A stretch of 33,641 nucleotides of DNA from Planctomycetota bacterium (GCA_016793305.1 JAEUHU010000540.1:1-33641); one strand, 5' to 3'. Positions 1 through 9,392 are shown, counted from the stretch's first letter. Made by a program: numbers and translations. Notes: generated by a model from the sequence alone, not told the origin.

Positions 1-543
1 GGCAGCGGCCGCGCCGTGTTCCCGCGCCTCGCGGTCTACGGCGCCAGCGCGCGCGGCCAGCTGTCGGGTGGCATCGCCAACCTCGAACTCGGCTACTACG
101 AGTCGCGGCAGGACGGTGGCGGCGCCGATCCGTTCGTCGACAATTCGCAGCTGCGGGTGCTCGCCGGCTACGAACGCGACGTTCCCGAGCTCGCCGACTC
201 GCTGACGATCGGGGCGCAGTACTACCTCGAGGCGATGCTGCAGCACGACGACTACCTGCGCACACTGCCCACCGGCGTGCCCGTTCGCGACGAGTTGCGC
301 CACGTGGTGACGCTGCGGGTCACCAAGCTGCTGCTCGAGCAGCGGCTGCGCCTGTCGCTGTTCGGCTACTTCAGCCCGAGCGACCACGACGCCTACCTGC
401 GGCCGAGTGCCAGCTACGCGGTCGACGACCGCTGGACGGTGACGGTCGGCGCCAACGTGTTCGCCGGCGAGGACGACTTCACGTTCTTCGGCCAGTTCGA
501 CCGCAACACGAACGTCTACGCCGCGGTGCGCTTCCGCTTCTGA
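1..543 (+). CDS. Outer-membrane beta-barrel protein, C-terminal part
   Basis: The frame is open from the first base, so the gene starts outside the window and only the last 180 codons are present. The visible protein is a run of alternating polar and hydrophobic strands separated by Gly/Asp/Asn turns. It ends in FRF, matching the aromatic C-terminal residue that outer-membrane barrels use for recognition by the BAM insertion machinery. The last 30 residues (GEDDFTFFGQF, then NTNVYAAVRFRF) look like the closing hairpin of a porin-like barrel. I infer an outer-membrane location and a barrel fold. The substrate or role is not visible. The stop lies 24 bases from the 3' end of the convergent sigma-factor gene. 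Confidence 0.6.
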   Translation, partial: GSGRAVFPRLAVYGASARGQLSGGIANLELGYYESRQDGGGADPFVDNSQLRVLAGYERDVPELADSLTIGAQYYLEAMLQHDDYLRTLPTGVPVRDELRHVVTLRVTKLLLEQRLRLSLFGYFSPSDHDAYLRPSASYAVDDRWTVTVGANVFAGEDDFTFFGQFDRNTNVYAAVRFRF

Positions 544-567
544 GCCACGCGGTGCCGGCCGCCGCGG

Positions 568-1398
568 TCACGCGGACAGGCGGCTCGCCAGCAGGTCGCG
601 CAGGTCCGGCGGCATGCCCGACTCCGCCAGCCGCGCGCAGACGTCGTGCGTCAGGTCGAGGGTCGCGAACACCGCGCGGCAGCGCTCGCAGACGATCTGG
701 TCGCCGTTCGGCATCGGCACGCCGCGGTCGAGGCTCTCCTGCTTCGTGCGCAGCAGGTCGAGGCAGACCTGGCGCGAGTAGGCCGGCGGCGGCAGTTCCT
801 GGTGCGGGAGGCCGCGGGCGAGCGCGTCGCGCAGGCGCAGGCGGGCGCGATGCACCCGCGTCTTCACGGTCGCGGGCTCGAGATCGAGCACCGCGGCCAC
901 TTCGGCGACCGAGAAGCCGACCACGTCCTTCAGGACCAGCGGCAGGCGGAACTCGTCGGGCAGCTCGGTGATCGCCGCCTGCAGCGCCGCCTCCTGCTCG
1001 GCGCGCACGACCTGGTCGAACGCGTCGAAGTCGCTCGGCAGCACGGCCACGCGTGGTTCGCCGAACGGCCCGGTCTCGTCGAGCGACTCGAGCTTCCGGG
1101 GTTCGCCGGAGCGGCGGCGGTGCAGCCGCTGGCAGGTGTTGCGCGCGATGGTGAACAGCCACACCTTCGGATCGCTGCGGCCCTCGAACGTGTCCCACGA
1201 GCGCCAGGCCCGCAGGAACGTCTCCTGCACCAGGTCCTGCGCCTGCTCGGGGGCGCCGCACAAGCGGCTGGCGAGGCTGTAGAGGCGATCGCCGTGCTGC
1301 TCGAGCAGGCGCGGCACGGCAACCTCGCGGGGCACGGCCCACTCGCCGAGCCCGGGGCCTTCGGGTGTCGGCTTCGGTGGGTTCGCGGCGTCGCTCAC
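568..1398 (-). CDS. ECF-type sigma-70 factor with cysteine-rich C-terminal extension
   Basis: This is an extracytoplasmic-function sigma factor that would direct RNA polymerase to alternative promoters. Region 2 covers about residues 30-95 (AQDLVQETFLRAWRSWDTF, then KVWLFTIARNTC). Region 4 covers about residues 137-190 (LPDEFRLPLVL, GFSVAEVAAVL, ATVKTRVHRAR). A tail of about 75 residues follows, with Cys202, a CERC pair (227 and 230) and Cys244, resembling the zinc-finger part of anti-sigma factors. The frame is open to a GTG at 1455. I prefer the GTG at 1398 because a -10-like TACGCT sits exactly 6 nt before it, as at other leaderless genes here. No separate anti-sigma gene is adjacent, so the tail may be the regulatory domain. 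The sigma assignment is firm; the zinc role is inferred. Confidence 0.9.
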   Translation of the reverse strand: MSDAANPPKPTPEGPGLGEWAVPREVAVPRLLEQHGDRLYSLASRLCGAPEQAQDLVQETFLRAWRSWDTFEGRSDPKVWLFTIARNTCQRLHRRRSGEPRKLESLDETGPFGEPRVAVLPSDFDAFDQVVRAEQEAALQAAITELPDEFRLPLVLKDVVGFSVAEVAAVLDLEPATVKTRVHRARLRLRDALARGLPHQELPPPAYSRQVCLDLLRTKQESLDRGVPMPNGDQIVCERCRAVFATLDLTHDVCARLAESGMPPDLRDLLASRLSA

Positions 1399-1404
1399 CG
1401 GCGC

Positions 1405-1410
1405 AGCGTA
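1405..1410 (-). promoter_or_regulatory. Putative -10 element for the sigma-factor gene
   Basis: TACGCT on the minus strand, 6 nt upstream of the GTG at 1398. It matches the TAnnnT pattern seen before several genes in the window. No convincing -35 is visible. Use of this element would give a leaderless mRNA. Confidence 0.4.
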
Positions 1411-1460
1411 GCTGCCGGTGCGGGTCCGGTGCGAGAGGCGGGGCCGACGGACCACGCCGG

Positions 1461-2603
1461 TCAGAGCAGTTCAGCGGCGCGTTCCTTCGTGGAGTCGAAC
1501 AGGAACGTCGTGCGCAGGCGCGCCTTGTCGGCCCCGTCGAGCCCGCGCCAGTGCGGTGCCAGCAGCTCGAGCGCGCGCAGCCGATCCGAGTCGAAGCTGA
1601 AGGCTCGCAGCAGCTGTTCGGCGGTGCGTGGGTCGACCGATCCGCTCAGCTTCGGGCCGAGCAGGCGCACGCAGCGCAGCTTCGAGTCGTCGAACAGGCA
1701 CAGCCGCACCAGGTCGAGCAGCTGCGAGTCGCGCAGTCGCAGTCCGTCCGCGTTCGCCAGTGCCGCGAACGCTGCCTCCTTGCCGCTGTCGAACGTGAAC
1801 GTCGCCACCGCCGCGCCGGTCTGCTCCGGGGTCAGCTCCGCGAAGCGGCCGCCGAACAGGGCGAACGCCTGCACACGCCCTTCGTCGAACGAGAACCGGC
1901 GCAGCACCGTCAGGCAACGTTCCCCGTCGATCGGCTCGGGCCGCGCCAGCAGCGTCGCCAGCACCGCCAGCCGGTCCTCGTCGAACACGAGGCTGTCGAA
2001 CGCCGCGTCGCCGCGGGCTCCGGCGAGGGCACCCCGTTCGGCGAGCAGCCGCACGAACGGTGCCGTCGCCGGGGAACCGGTCATGCCGGCGAGGATCTCC
2101 TGCAGGGCTGCGGCGCTGCCGTCGTCCAGGGACACGAGCTTGCGTTCGACGTAGGCCCGCAGCACGGTGTCGCTCTGCGTGTGGCCGAGCAGTCGGCCGA
2201 AGCTGCGCCGATCGACGCCGTCGAGCCGCTCGAGCCCGAGCAGCAGCAGTTCGTCGGTCGCCGCCGCCGCGACACCGCTGCCACGCGCCGGCCACGCATA
2301 CGAGCCGGTGTCGTCCTGCGCGACGCGCTGCTGGCGGCCGCCCATCGCCGCCGCCAGCAGCGCCAGGTGTGGAGCATCGATCGTCTCGACCGATCGCAGC
2401 AGGTCGAGCATGGTGCCGTGGTGCGCTTCCCCTGCGGGGATCGCGACCTGCTGCAGCTGGCGGTAGGCGCCTTCGGGATCCTGGGTCGTCAACAGCTCGC
2501 GTGGCTCGGGGAACGCTTCGGCGAACGGGCGCGGCCCGGAACTGCAGGCTGCGGCGAGCAGGGCTGCGGCGAGCAGGGAAACAGCGTGGCGGTGCAGGCG
2601 CAT
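1461..2603 (-). CDS. DUF4476-domain lipoprotein
   Basis: A 380-residue exported protein with a lipoprotein signal: MRLHR, a hydrophobic stretch of Leu and Ala, then lipobox LAAAC at about residues 16-20. The mature part is alpha-helical. It repeats a signature of the type FSFDSDRLRALELL and F-FDSxKxxA at least five times along the C-terminal two thirds. This is the pattern of DUF4476 repeats, which are usually found in lipoproteins or secreted proteins of unknown function. A TAGAGT -10 element lies 10 nt before the ATG. The gene ends 62 bases upstream of the preferred GTG of the sigma factor, on the same strand, so the two could also be read through together. The family call is from the repeat signature. 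The role is unknown. Confidence 0.8.
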   Translation of the reverse strand: MRLHRHAVSLLAAALLAAACSSGPRPFAEAFPEPRELLTTQDPEGAYRQLQQVAIPAGEAHHGTMLDLLRSVETIDAPHLALLAAAMGGRQQRVAQDDTGSYAWPARGSGVAAAATDELLLLGLERLDGVDRRSFGRLLGHTQSDTVLRAYVERKLVSLDDGSAAALQEILAGMTGSPATAPFVRLLAERGALAGARGDAAFDSLVFDEDRLAVLATLLARPEPIDGERCLTVLRRFSFDEGRVQAFALFGGRFAELTPEQTGAAVATFTFDSGKEAAFAALANADGLRLRDSQLLDLVRLCLFDDSKLRCVRLLGPKLSGSVDPRTAEQLLRAFSFDSDRLRALELLAPHWRGLDGADKARLRTTFLFDSTKERAAELL

Positions 2604-2613
2604 GGCGTCGCGG

Positions 2614-2619
2614 ACTCTA
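2614..2619 (-). promoter_or_regulatory. Putative -10 element for the DUF4476 lipoprotein gene
   Basis: TAGAGT on the minus strand, 10 nt before the ATG at 2603. It predicts a leader of only a few bases. No clear -35 hexamer is seen. Confidence 0.4.
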
Positions 2620-2731
2620 CCGGTCGAGGAAGTCCGGCGGCAGAGTGGCGTGGCGTTCGCCTGCAGCGTGCGGCTCGGCGGGCGATCGTGGTGGGTGCAC
2701 CCGGCGGGTGGGCGCCGAGAGTCGGCGTGGC

Positions 2732-4975
2732 TCAGTGGCCGCGCATCTGCTCGCTCGACAGCACGTCGTAGAGCTCTTCGATCGAGATCACGCCTTCGGT
2801 GACCAGTCGCAGCGCATTGTCGCGCAGCGTGACGGTGCCGCTGGTCCGCGCAAGCTGCCGGAGGTCGTCGACCAACACTCCCCGTGCGATGGCGCGGCGC
2901 AGTTCAGGGCCGACCTCGAGGAACTCGACCAGGGCGATGCGCCCGCGCGTGCCACTGCCACTGCAGCGTTCGCAGCCTCGACCGACGAAGCAACGGAACT
3001 CGTTCGGGGCCCCGTCGGGAAACAGCTCCGCCAGCGCCGCGGGCTCGGGTTGTGCGGCAGTGCGGCAGCCGGTGCAGATTCGCCTGGCCAGCCGCTGCGC
3101 GATCACTGCCGTGAGTTCGCTGGCGATCGAGTTTCGCTGCATGCCGAGATCGGCGAGGCGCTGCACGGCGTCGACGGTGTCGTTGCAGTGCATCGTGGCC
3201 AGCACGAGGTGCCCGGTCTGCGATGCGCGGATCGTCTCCAGCGCGGTCTCGGGGTCGCGGATCTCGCCGACCAGGATCACGTCGGGATCTTCGCGCACGA
3301 ACACCCGCATCGCGTCGGCGAACTGGAAGCGCACGGCCGGATTGACCTGCGTCTGTTGGATGCCGTCGAGTGCGAATTCGATCGGATCCTCGATGGTGAT
3401 GACCTTGCGCGTCGTGTCCTGGGCGAGCAGCTGGAGCCCGGCGTAGAGCGTCGTCGACTTGCCGGTCCCGGTCGCGCCGACGACGAGCAGCAGTCCGTGT
3501 GGTTCACGCAGCAGTCGGCGGTAGCGCTCGGCGCTGGCCTCGGGAAAGCCCAGTTCTTCGATCGTCGGCGGGCGCTTGTCCTGCGGCAGGATGCGCAGCA
3601 CCAGGTTCTCGCCGTGCAGGGTGGGTTGGGTCTGCACGCGGAGGTCCATGGTGTGCCGACCGCAGCGGCGGTGCATGCGGCCGCCTTGAGGCGCGCGGCG
3701 CTCCGCGATGTCGAGATTGGCGGCCAGCTTGGTGACGTTCACCAGCGCCAACACCTCCTCGGGGGAGAGCTGGTATCGCTGGATCTCGTGCAGGCTGCCA
3801 TCGATGCGGAAGCGCAGCCGGGCTCCGTTGCTCCTTGCCTCGAGGTGGATGTCGCTGGCCCGTTCGGCGACTGCGTCGAGCACGATGGCGTCGAGCAGGC
3901 CGACGGTGCGAGGGTCCTCTGGCGCCTCGACCTCCGTGGGATCGCTGGCTGCACCGCTTGGTGAGCCGACCTGTGCAGGGCCGACGAAGCCGAGGTCGAT
4001 GGCCGTCCAGATGCGCTTGAGATCGGTTGGGCTCGTGAACTCGACGCTGACCTGTACCGCATCGAAGACGCTGGCGATCTCCCAGTTGGGCAGATCGAGA
4101 TTGGTCGTGACGACCACGAGTCCTTCGCGGCTGTTGCAGACCGGGAGGAACTGGTAGTGGTCGAGGTACTTGCGCGGCACCCGCCGCACCAGCTCGGCAT
4201 CGAGGCGCGGCAGCACCTGGCTGGTGTCGACGTAGGGCAGGTGCCATTGCCGGGCGAGTGCGCGGTGCAGGTCTTCTTCACGGACCACACCGCTGCGCAG
4301 CAGTTCCATGCCGATCGGCACGCCGTTCTTGCGCGACCGTTGCAGCGCGGCGTCGATCTCCTGCCGCATGACGAAGCCGCCGTTGACGAGGATGTCGCCG
4401 AGCAGCGGTCGGAACGTGACCAGGTCGAGATCCTCGGTGGCCAGGTCCTGCGCCTCGGTGAGAAGCAGTCGTTCGGCGCGGCGGTTCCACGTCAGTCCGT
4501 CTGCTGGCACCACCGCAGCGCCGTTCTCGCGCAGCAGTGCCGGGAGATCGGCCTTCTGTTCGCGGCTCGCGAGGCGCAGCGCGATGATCGCATCGAACCG
4601 GGCACCGTCGCGCGCCGTGTCGAGGAACGACGAGAGCATGACCTTGGCCAGCTGCCCGCGCGAGACTTGCTCCGCGATCAAGCCCGCACGGGCTGCAGTC
4701 GAACACACGACCAGCACCTCGGTCGCGAGGCGATCGAGTATCGCCGGCAGCAGGCCGCTCGGCGGGTCGATGACGAGCATCCTGCCTTCGACCCGACTGC
4801 CAAGGTCCTCCAGCACACGAAGCAGGCTGTCGCGCGACAGCTCCTCTTCCTGGGGCATGCGTTCCCCGAACGACGCCGCATCGACTGCAGCCAAGGCGGC
4901 CAGCAGTGCCGGATTGCGCACCCGGCACGCGTCGGTGGCGCGCTCGGGCTTGGCGATCTCGTGCAGGTGCGACAT
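2732..4975 (-). CDS. GspE/PilB-family secretion or pilus assembly ATPase with degenerate methyltransferase-like N-terminus
   Basis: This is a cytoplasmic hexameric ATPase that powers type II secretion or type IV pilus extension (747 residues). From residue 193 there is a MshEN/GspE-N module (LGDILVNGGFVMRQEIDAAL). The ATPase core follows: Walker A GATGTGKST at 500-508, an Asp box around ITIEDPIEF, Walker B DPDVILVGEIRD, and a zinc tetracysteine (CTGC, CERC). Residues 45-190 are extra and resemble a degenerate isoaspartyl-methyltransferase fold (see findings). The frame is open to 5050, but MSHLHEIAK at 4975 is the first natural start, and the preceding residues are proline- and arginine-rich. 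There is no Shine-Dalgarno sequence. No other secretion or pilus gene is in the window, so which machine it drives is unknown. Confidence 0.93.
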   Translation of the reverse strand: MSHLHEIAKPERATDACRVRNPALLAALAAVDAASFGERMPQEEELSRDSLLRVLEDLGSRVEGRMLVIDPPSGLLPAILDRLATEVLVVCSTAARAGLIAEQVSRGQLAKVMLSSFLDTARDGARFDAIIALRLASREQKADLPALLRENGAAVVPADGLTWNRRAERLLLTEAQDLATEDLDLVTFRPLLGDILVNGGFVMRQEIDAALQRSRKNGVPIGMELLRSGVVREEDLHRALARQWHLPYVDTSQVLPRLDAELVRRVPRKYLDHYQFLPVCNSREGLVVVTTNLDLPNWEIASVFDAVQVSVEFTSPTDLKRIWTAIDLGFVGPAQVGSPSGAASDPTEVEAPEDPRTVGLLDAIVLDAVAERASDIHLEARSNGARLRFRIDGSLHEIQRYQLSPEEVLALVNVTKLAANLDIAERRAPQGGRMHRRCGRHTMDLRVQTQPTLHGENLVLRILPQDKRPPTIEELGFPEASAERYRRLLREPHGLLLVVGATGTGKSTTLYAGLQLLAQDTTRKVITIEDPIEFALDGIQQTQVNPAVRFQFADAMRVFVREDPDVILVGEIRDPETALETIRASQTGHLVLATMHCNDTVDAVQRLADLGMQRNSIASELTAVIAQRLARRICTGCRTAAQPEPAALAELFPDGAPNEFRCFVGRGCERCSGSGTRGRIALVEFLEVGPELRRAIARGVLVDDLRQLARTSGTVTLRDNALRLVTEGVISIEELYDVLSSEQMRGH

Positions 4976-4985
4976 GGCGATTTCG

Positions 4986-5207
4986 TCATCGGTGCGTGCA
5001 GTGCCCTTGGGTGAGACGGGCGGGACGAGCCGATGGCACCGGCCTGCCACCAGCGGGCGACGCCGCCTGCCGCGACCTTCGCGTATGCCTCGGTTCGTGG
5101 ATGGCCCCCAGTAGGCGACGGGCCCGTTCCTGGCAGACCAGGATCTCGCTCTGGAGCCGTTGCAGCAGCTCCGCCCAGGAGCCGATCCGCCCGGCCCACG
5201 TCTTCAC
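4986..5207 (-). CDS. Possible small hypothetical protein upstream of the ATPase gene
   Basis: A 73-residue frame starting at a GTG preceded by a purine-rich GAGAGAGCAAG. The first 36 codons are GC-rich at third positions and encode an amphipathic helix (WAGRIGSWAELLQRLQSEIL). The second half is Arg/Pro-rich and looks less like protein. It stops 10 bases before the ATG of the GspE-like gene, which would suit an operon. It resembles no family I know. Apart from this frame, the 320-base gap between the ATPase gene and the plus-strand gene at 5299 shows nothing I can name. Confidence 0.25.
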   Translation of the reverse strand: MKTWAGRIGSWAELLQRLQSEILVCQERARRLLGAIHEPRHTRRSRQAASPAGGRPVPSARPARLTQGHCTHR

Positions 5208-5298
5208 CTTGCTCTCTCGATCCAAGGGCGATCCGATGTGTCGCGGTCCGTGGGGATCTCGCCTCGCAGAGACCGACGAACGCGAAACTCGCCCGCCC

Positions 5299-6564
5299 AT
5301 GCGCAACCACCTCGCCGCCGCCTCTCTCCTCGTGGTCACGAACCTGGCCAGCGCCCAGGTTCGACCGGCCGAAGCCTCGCCGGACGCGATCCGCTACCTC
5401 GAGGCTGCGCTCACCCAGATCGAGCAGGGCTCGCGGGTCTACACGACCGACTGGCAGGCGCTGCGCACGAAGGCCCTCGCGGCCATCGCCGCAGCCGGAG
5501 CGAGCACACCCGCGGACACCTACCCCGCGATCCGCGCCGCGCTCGGGAGCCTCGGGGACCCGCACGGCCGCCTGCTCGAGCCTGACGCCGCGAAGTGGAT
5601 GGCCAGCAGGCGTCCGGCGAAGTCGACCGGTCTGCTCGTCGTGCCGCGTGACGCGATCGTCGCACAGGTCGTGCCTGGCAGCCCGGCGGCGGCTGCGGGC
5701 CTGGTCGTCGGCGACCGCATCGTCGCGGTGGCAGGAGCGTCCGACTTCGCCGAGCTGCCGCGCTTGCAGTTCGACCGCCTGCTCCGATGTGGGCAACGCC
5801 CGGACCGCAGCACGGCGCCGCTCCAACTGTCCGTCCGCACCGGCACCGCGGAACCGCGCGCGGTGCAGGTGGCACTCGAGGCCTTCGACGAGTACCTGGC
5901 ACCGACGGGTCGCCGGCTCGAGGGCGACCTCGGCTACCTCGAACTGCCGGGCGCCAGCGGTCCGAAGGCCGCGGACTACGACGATGCGGTCCACGCGCTG
6001 CTCGGCCAGCTCGACGACGGCAAGCTGCGCGGCTGCATCGTCGATCTGCGGCGCAACACGGGCGGCAAGGTCGAACCGATGCTCGCCAGCATCGGTCCGC
6101 TGGCGGGCAGCGGCAAGCTCGGGGCCTACGTGAGTGCCCACAACAGCTCCCCATGGAGCTACGACGGCGCGCGTGGTGCCGCGATCTTCGAGGGCTACGA
6201 GCTCGCCAACGTCGCGAAGCCGCATCCCGTGCGCGAGGACCTGCCGATCGCGGTGCTCACCGGGCCGATGACGGCGCAGGCCGGCGAAGCGCTGGTGGTC
6301 GCCTTCGCTGGCCGCGCGCGCACCCGCCGGTTCGGCGAAGGCACCCGCGGCGTGCCGGTCGGGACCACGACGAAAGCGCTCCCCGACGGTGCCATGCTCG
6401 TGCTCACGGTGACCGTGCAGGCCGATCGCAACGGCACGCGCTACGAGGGCGTGATCCCGCCTGACGAAGCTCTGGCGACCGACTGGACCCGGTTCGGTGC
6501 GGCGGACGACCCGGTCGTGGTGGCGGCCAGCCGCTGGCTGCAGTCGTTGGACCAGGCGAAGTGA
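5299..6564 (+). CDS. Exported PDZ/S41-like protein lacking the usual catalytic serine
   Basis: A 421-residue protein with an N-terminal signal peptide (MRNHLAAASLLVVTNLASAQ). It has a helical segment, a PDZ-like domain at about 110-190 (IVAQVVPGSPAAAAGLVVGDRIVAV) and a C-terminal S41 tail-specific peptidase fold (LGYLELPGA, GCIVDLRRNTGG, FGEGTRGVPVG, DGAMLVLTV). In active relatives the nucleophile lies in a TASSGE- or TASASE-type motif after the LTGP strand. Here the motif reads TAQAGE, with Gln327 where the serine is expected. It may therefore be an inactive, peptide-binding relative. Expected location is the periplasm. No clear promoter or Shine-Dalgarno sequence is seen. The start was chosen by the signal peptide. 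Fold call is firm, activity doubtful. Confidence 0.8.
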   Translation: MRNHLAAASLLVVTNLASAQVRPAEASPDAIRYLEAALTQIEQGSRVYTTDWQALRTKALAAIAAAGASTPADTYPAIRAALGSLGDPHGRLLEPDAAKWMASRRPAKSTGLLVVPRDAIVAQVVPGSPAAAAGLVVGDRIVAVAGASDFAELPRLQFDRLLRCGQRPDRSTAPLQLSVRTGTAEPRAVQVALEAFDEYLAPTGRRLEGDLGYLELPGASGPKAADYDDAVHALLGQLDDGKLRGCIVDLRRNTGGKVEPMLASIGPLAGSGKLGAYVSAHNSSPWSYDGARGAAIFEGYELANVAKPHPVREDLPIAVLTGPMTAQAGEALVVAFAGRARTRRFGEGTRGVPVGTTTKALPDGAMLVLTVTVQADRNGTRYEGVIPPDEALATDWTRFGAADDPVVVAASRWLQSLDQAK

Positions 6565-6650
6565 GGTCGACGGTGCGGGCGCTCGCGGGTGCCGCGCCGA
6601 GGCTCGAACCGGTGCGACAGCCGGGTTGCAGTTCCTCGGTCGTCGCCGAC

Positions 6651-6656
6651 TAGACT
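6651..6656 (+). promoter_or_regulatory. Putative promoter of the isoaspartyl peptidase-cyanophycinase operon
   Basis: A TAGACT -10 element 22 nt before the GTG at 6679, with a weak TTGCAG 19 nt further upstream (6626-6631). A GGAGG Shine-Dalgarno sequence at 6669-6673 lies between it and the start, so this operon has a normal short leader. Confidence 0.4.
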
Positions 6657-6678
6657 GCGCCGCTCCACGGAGGTCCTG

Positions 6679-7701
<1,023 letters not shown>

Positions 7702-7702
7702 C

Positions 7703-8767
7703 GTGCGCACCCTCGCTCCACTCGCGATGTTCTGCCTGTGCGTCGCCTGCCAGGCGCCGTCGGCCGGCCGCCTGCTGCTGGTCGGTGGTGGCCTCGACGA
7801 CGACACGCGCAGCGTGCACGAACTGCTGCTGCAGGCGCGCGGTGGCGCGCCGCACGTGGTGGTCGCGACCGCGGCGACCGGGCCGCAGGACGACGAGGCG
7901 ACCGACAAGACGGAGGCGCTGCGCACCTGGCGCCCGGGGGTCGCAGTCGACGTGATGCGGCGCGAGACACCGACCGCCGACGCGTTGGCGGCGCTGCAGC
8001 GCGCCACGGCGGTGTTCTTCACCGGCGGCGACCAGAAGCGCATCACCGAGCGCTACCGCGACGATGGCGCGAACTCGCCCGAACGCGACGCGCTGTTCGC
8101 GGTGCTGGCGCGCGGCGGGCTGGTCGGCGGCGGCAGTGCCGGGTGCGCGATGATGGGCGAGCGGATGCTGCTGTCCGGCCAGAGTGCGCAGGCGCTCGGG
8201 GTGCCGGACACCTACGACGACGGCTCGCCGGTGCCGCTCGGTCCGCGGCTCGGCCAGGGCATGGGCTTCCTGCCCGGCGTGCTGACCGACTCGCACTTCT
8301 TCGAACGCGACCGCATCGGCCGGCTCGCGGCGGGTCTGTTGCACGGCCCGGATCGGTTCGGCCTCGGCGTCGGTGAGGACGCCGCGGTGCTGGTCGACCT
8401 CGGTACGCGCACGATGACCGGGGTCACACCGAGCGAGTCGCTGTTCGTCGACGGCACCTTCGCGCGGCGCGACGGGGCGGTGCTGTTCGGGTTGCGCGCC
8501 CGCATGGTCGGCCAGGGCGACACGTGCGCGATCGAGGCGCTCGGCGACGCTCCGCCGCCGCGTCTGCCGAGCGAGCCCGGGCGGGTCGTGCCGATCGTCG
8601 AACCAGGCCAGAACCGCCAGTTGGCGTCGTGGCGCCTGTTCCGCCAGGCAGCGGTGCCGGGCAGCGGCGTGCACGAACTGCGCCTACAGGGGTTCACGGT
8701 CCGCGCGATGGCGGCGGGGGAAGGGGTCGTGGTGATCGAGATCCAGGTGGACATCCCGAAGACCTGA
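7703..8767 (+). CDS. Cyanophycinase (peptidase family S51), exported
   Basis: A serine peptidase that degrades cyanophycin (multi-L-arginyl-poly-L-aspartate) to beta-Asp-Arg dipeptides. The body starts with GRLLLVGGGLDDD. A FFTGGDQKRI strand-loop follows, then the nucleophile elbow GGGSAGC with Ser145, and TDSHFFERDRIGRL, a family-typical segment with a histidine. The roughly 65 C-terminal residues form an extra beta-rich tail. The N-terminus (MRTLAPLAMFCLCVACQAP) looks like a lipoprotein signal with Cys as the first mature residue, although the lipobox CVAC is not ideal. The GTG start follows the upstream stop by one base. With its neighbour it completes an extracytoplasmic route from cyanophycin to free Asp and Arg. 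No cyanophycin synthetase is in the window, so scavenging from outside is the likelier use. Confidence 0.9.
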   Translation: MRTLAPLAMFCLCVACQAPSAGRLLLVGGGLDDDTRSVHELLLQARGGAPHVVVATAATGPQDDEATDKTEALRTWRPGVAVDVMRRETPTADALAALQRATAVFFTGGDQKRITERYRDDGANSPERDALFAVLARGGLVGGGSAGCAMMGERMLLSGQSAQALGVPDTYDDGSPVPLGPRLGQGMGFLPGVLTDSHFFERDRIGRLAAGLLHGPDRFGLGVGEDAAVLVDLGTRTMTGVTPSESLFVDGTFARRDGAVLFGLRARMVGQGDTCAIEALGDAPPPRLPSEPGRVVPIVEPGQNRQLASWRLFRQAAVPGSGVHELRLQGFTVRAMAAGEGVVVIEIQVDIPKT

Positions 8768-8790
8768 TCTCGAGCTCGGCGTCGCGACAG

Positions 8791-9309
8791 TCAGTGGTCG
8801 TCGTCGTCGTCGCCGCGGACCGGCGGCGTCTGGCCCTGGCTCGACGGACCGACGGTCACGAACGCGTTCGCCGCACCATGGCGGTAGACCAGCTCGCCGC
8901 CTGCCTGGCCGACCTGATAGCCGAGCCACAGGATGCCGAGGCTCCCGGCGGTGGTGGCCAGCGCGGCCCAGTGCGCCGTGCCGCGTCGCCGGTGCAGCAG
9001 CAGGGGTGAGCACGACACGAGCAGCAGCAGCCCGGCGGCCCAGGTGAACCGTTCGGCAGCCTCCTCGTGGGCTTCGAGAGCGGCCTCGGGCACGAAGGGC
9101 TCGACGCGGTCTTCGTCGGCTTCGCCGGTGCGCATGGCGAGCAGGCTCGAGCCGAACAGCAGCGCCTGCGTGCCGATGGCGAGCAGCCAGCTGCGGAGTG
9201 GCAGCCAGCCGCGCAGCAGGGCCGCCGACAGCACGGCTGCCAGCAGCGGCATCAGGATGGCGAGGGCGATCGGGAGGTGGACGAGTTTCGGGTGAAGTGG
9301 CAGTTCCAT
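8791..9309 (-). CDS. DUF2231-like membrane protein
   Basis: A 172-residue inner-membrane protein with four or five hydrophobic helices. The opening LHPKLVHLPIALAILMPLL matches the HP-x-LVH-x-P signature of DUF2231 proteins, whose histidines could bind a metal or haem. An acidic loop (EADEDRVEPFVPEAALEAHEEAAERF) separates two helix pairs. The C-terminus is RGDDDDDH, a very acidic tail. The ATG at 9309 has GAGGA a few bases upstream, deciding the start over the longer frame to 9378. It is transcribed divergently from the membrane-anchored regulator at 9402, and the two may be functionally linked. Function is unknown. Confidence 0.75.
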   Translation of the reverse strand: MELPLHPKLVHLPIALAILMPLLAAVLSAALLRGWLPLRSWLLAIGTQALLFGSSLLAMRTGEADEDRVEPFVPEAALEAHEEAAERFTWAAGLLLLVSCSPLLLHRRRGTAHWAALATTAGSLGILWLGYQVGQAGGELVYRHGAANAFVTVGPSSQGQTPPVRGDDDDDH

Positions 9310-9386
9310 GGTTCCTCGGAAGGGGACGTGGCGGACAACGACCAGGTCGGCCGAACATCCCAGCGATCCTCGTCCCACATCCGTGG

Positions 9387-9392
9387 TAGGGT
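9387..9392 (+). promoter_or_regulatory. Putative -10 element for the LuxR-type regulator gene
   Basis: TAGGGT, 9 nt before the ATG at 9402. It predicts an mRNA leader of about two bases. It lies in the 92-bp divergent region shared with the DUF2231 gene. Confidence 0.4.
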
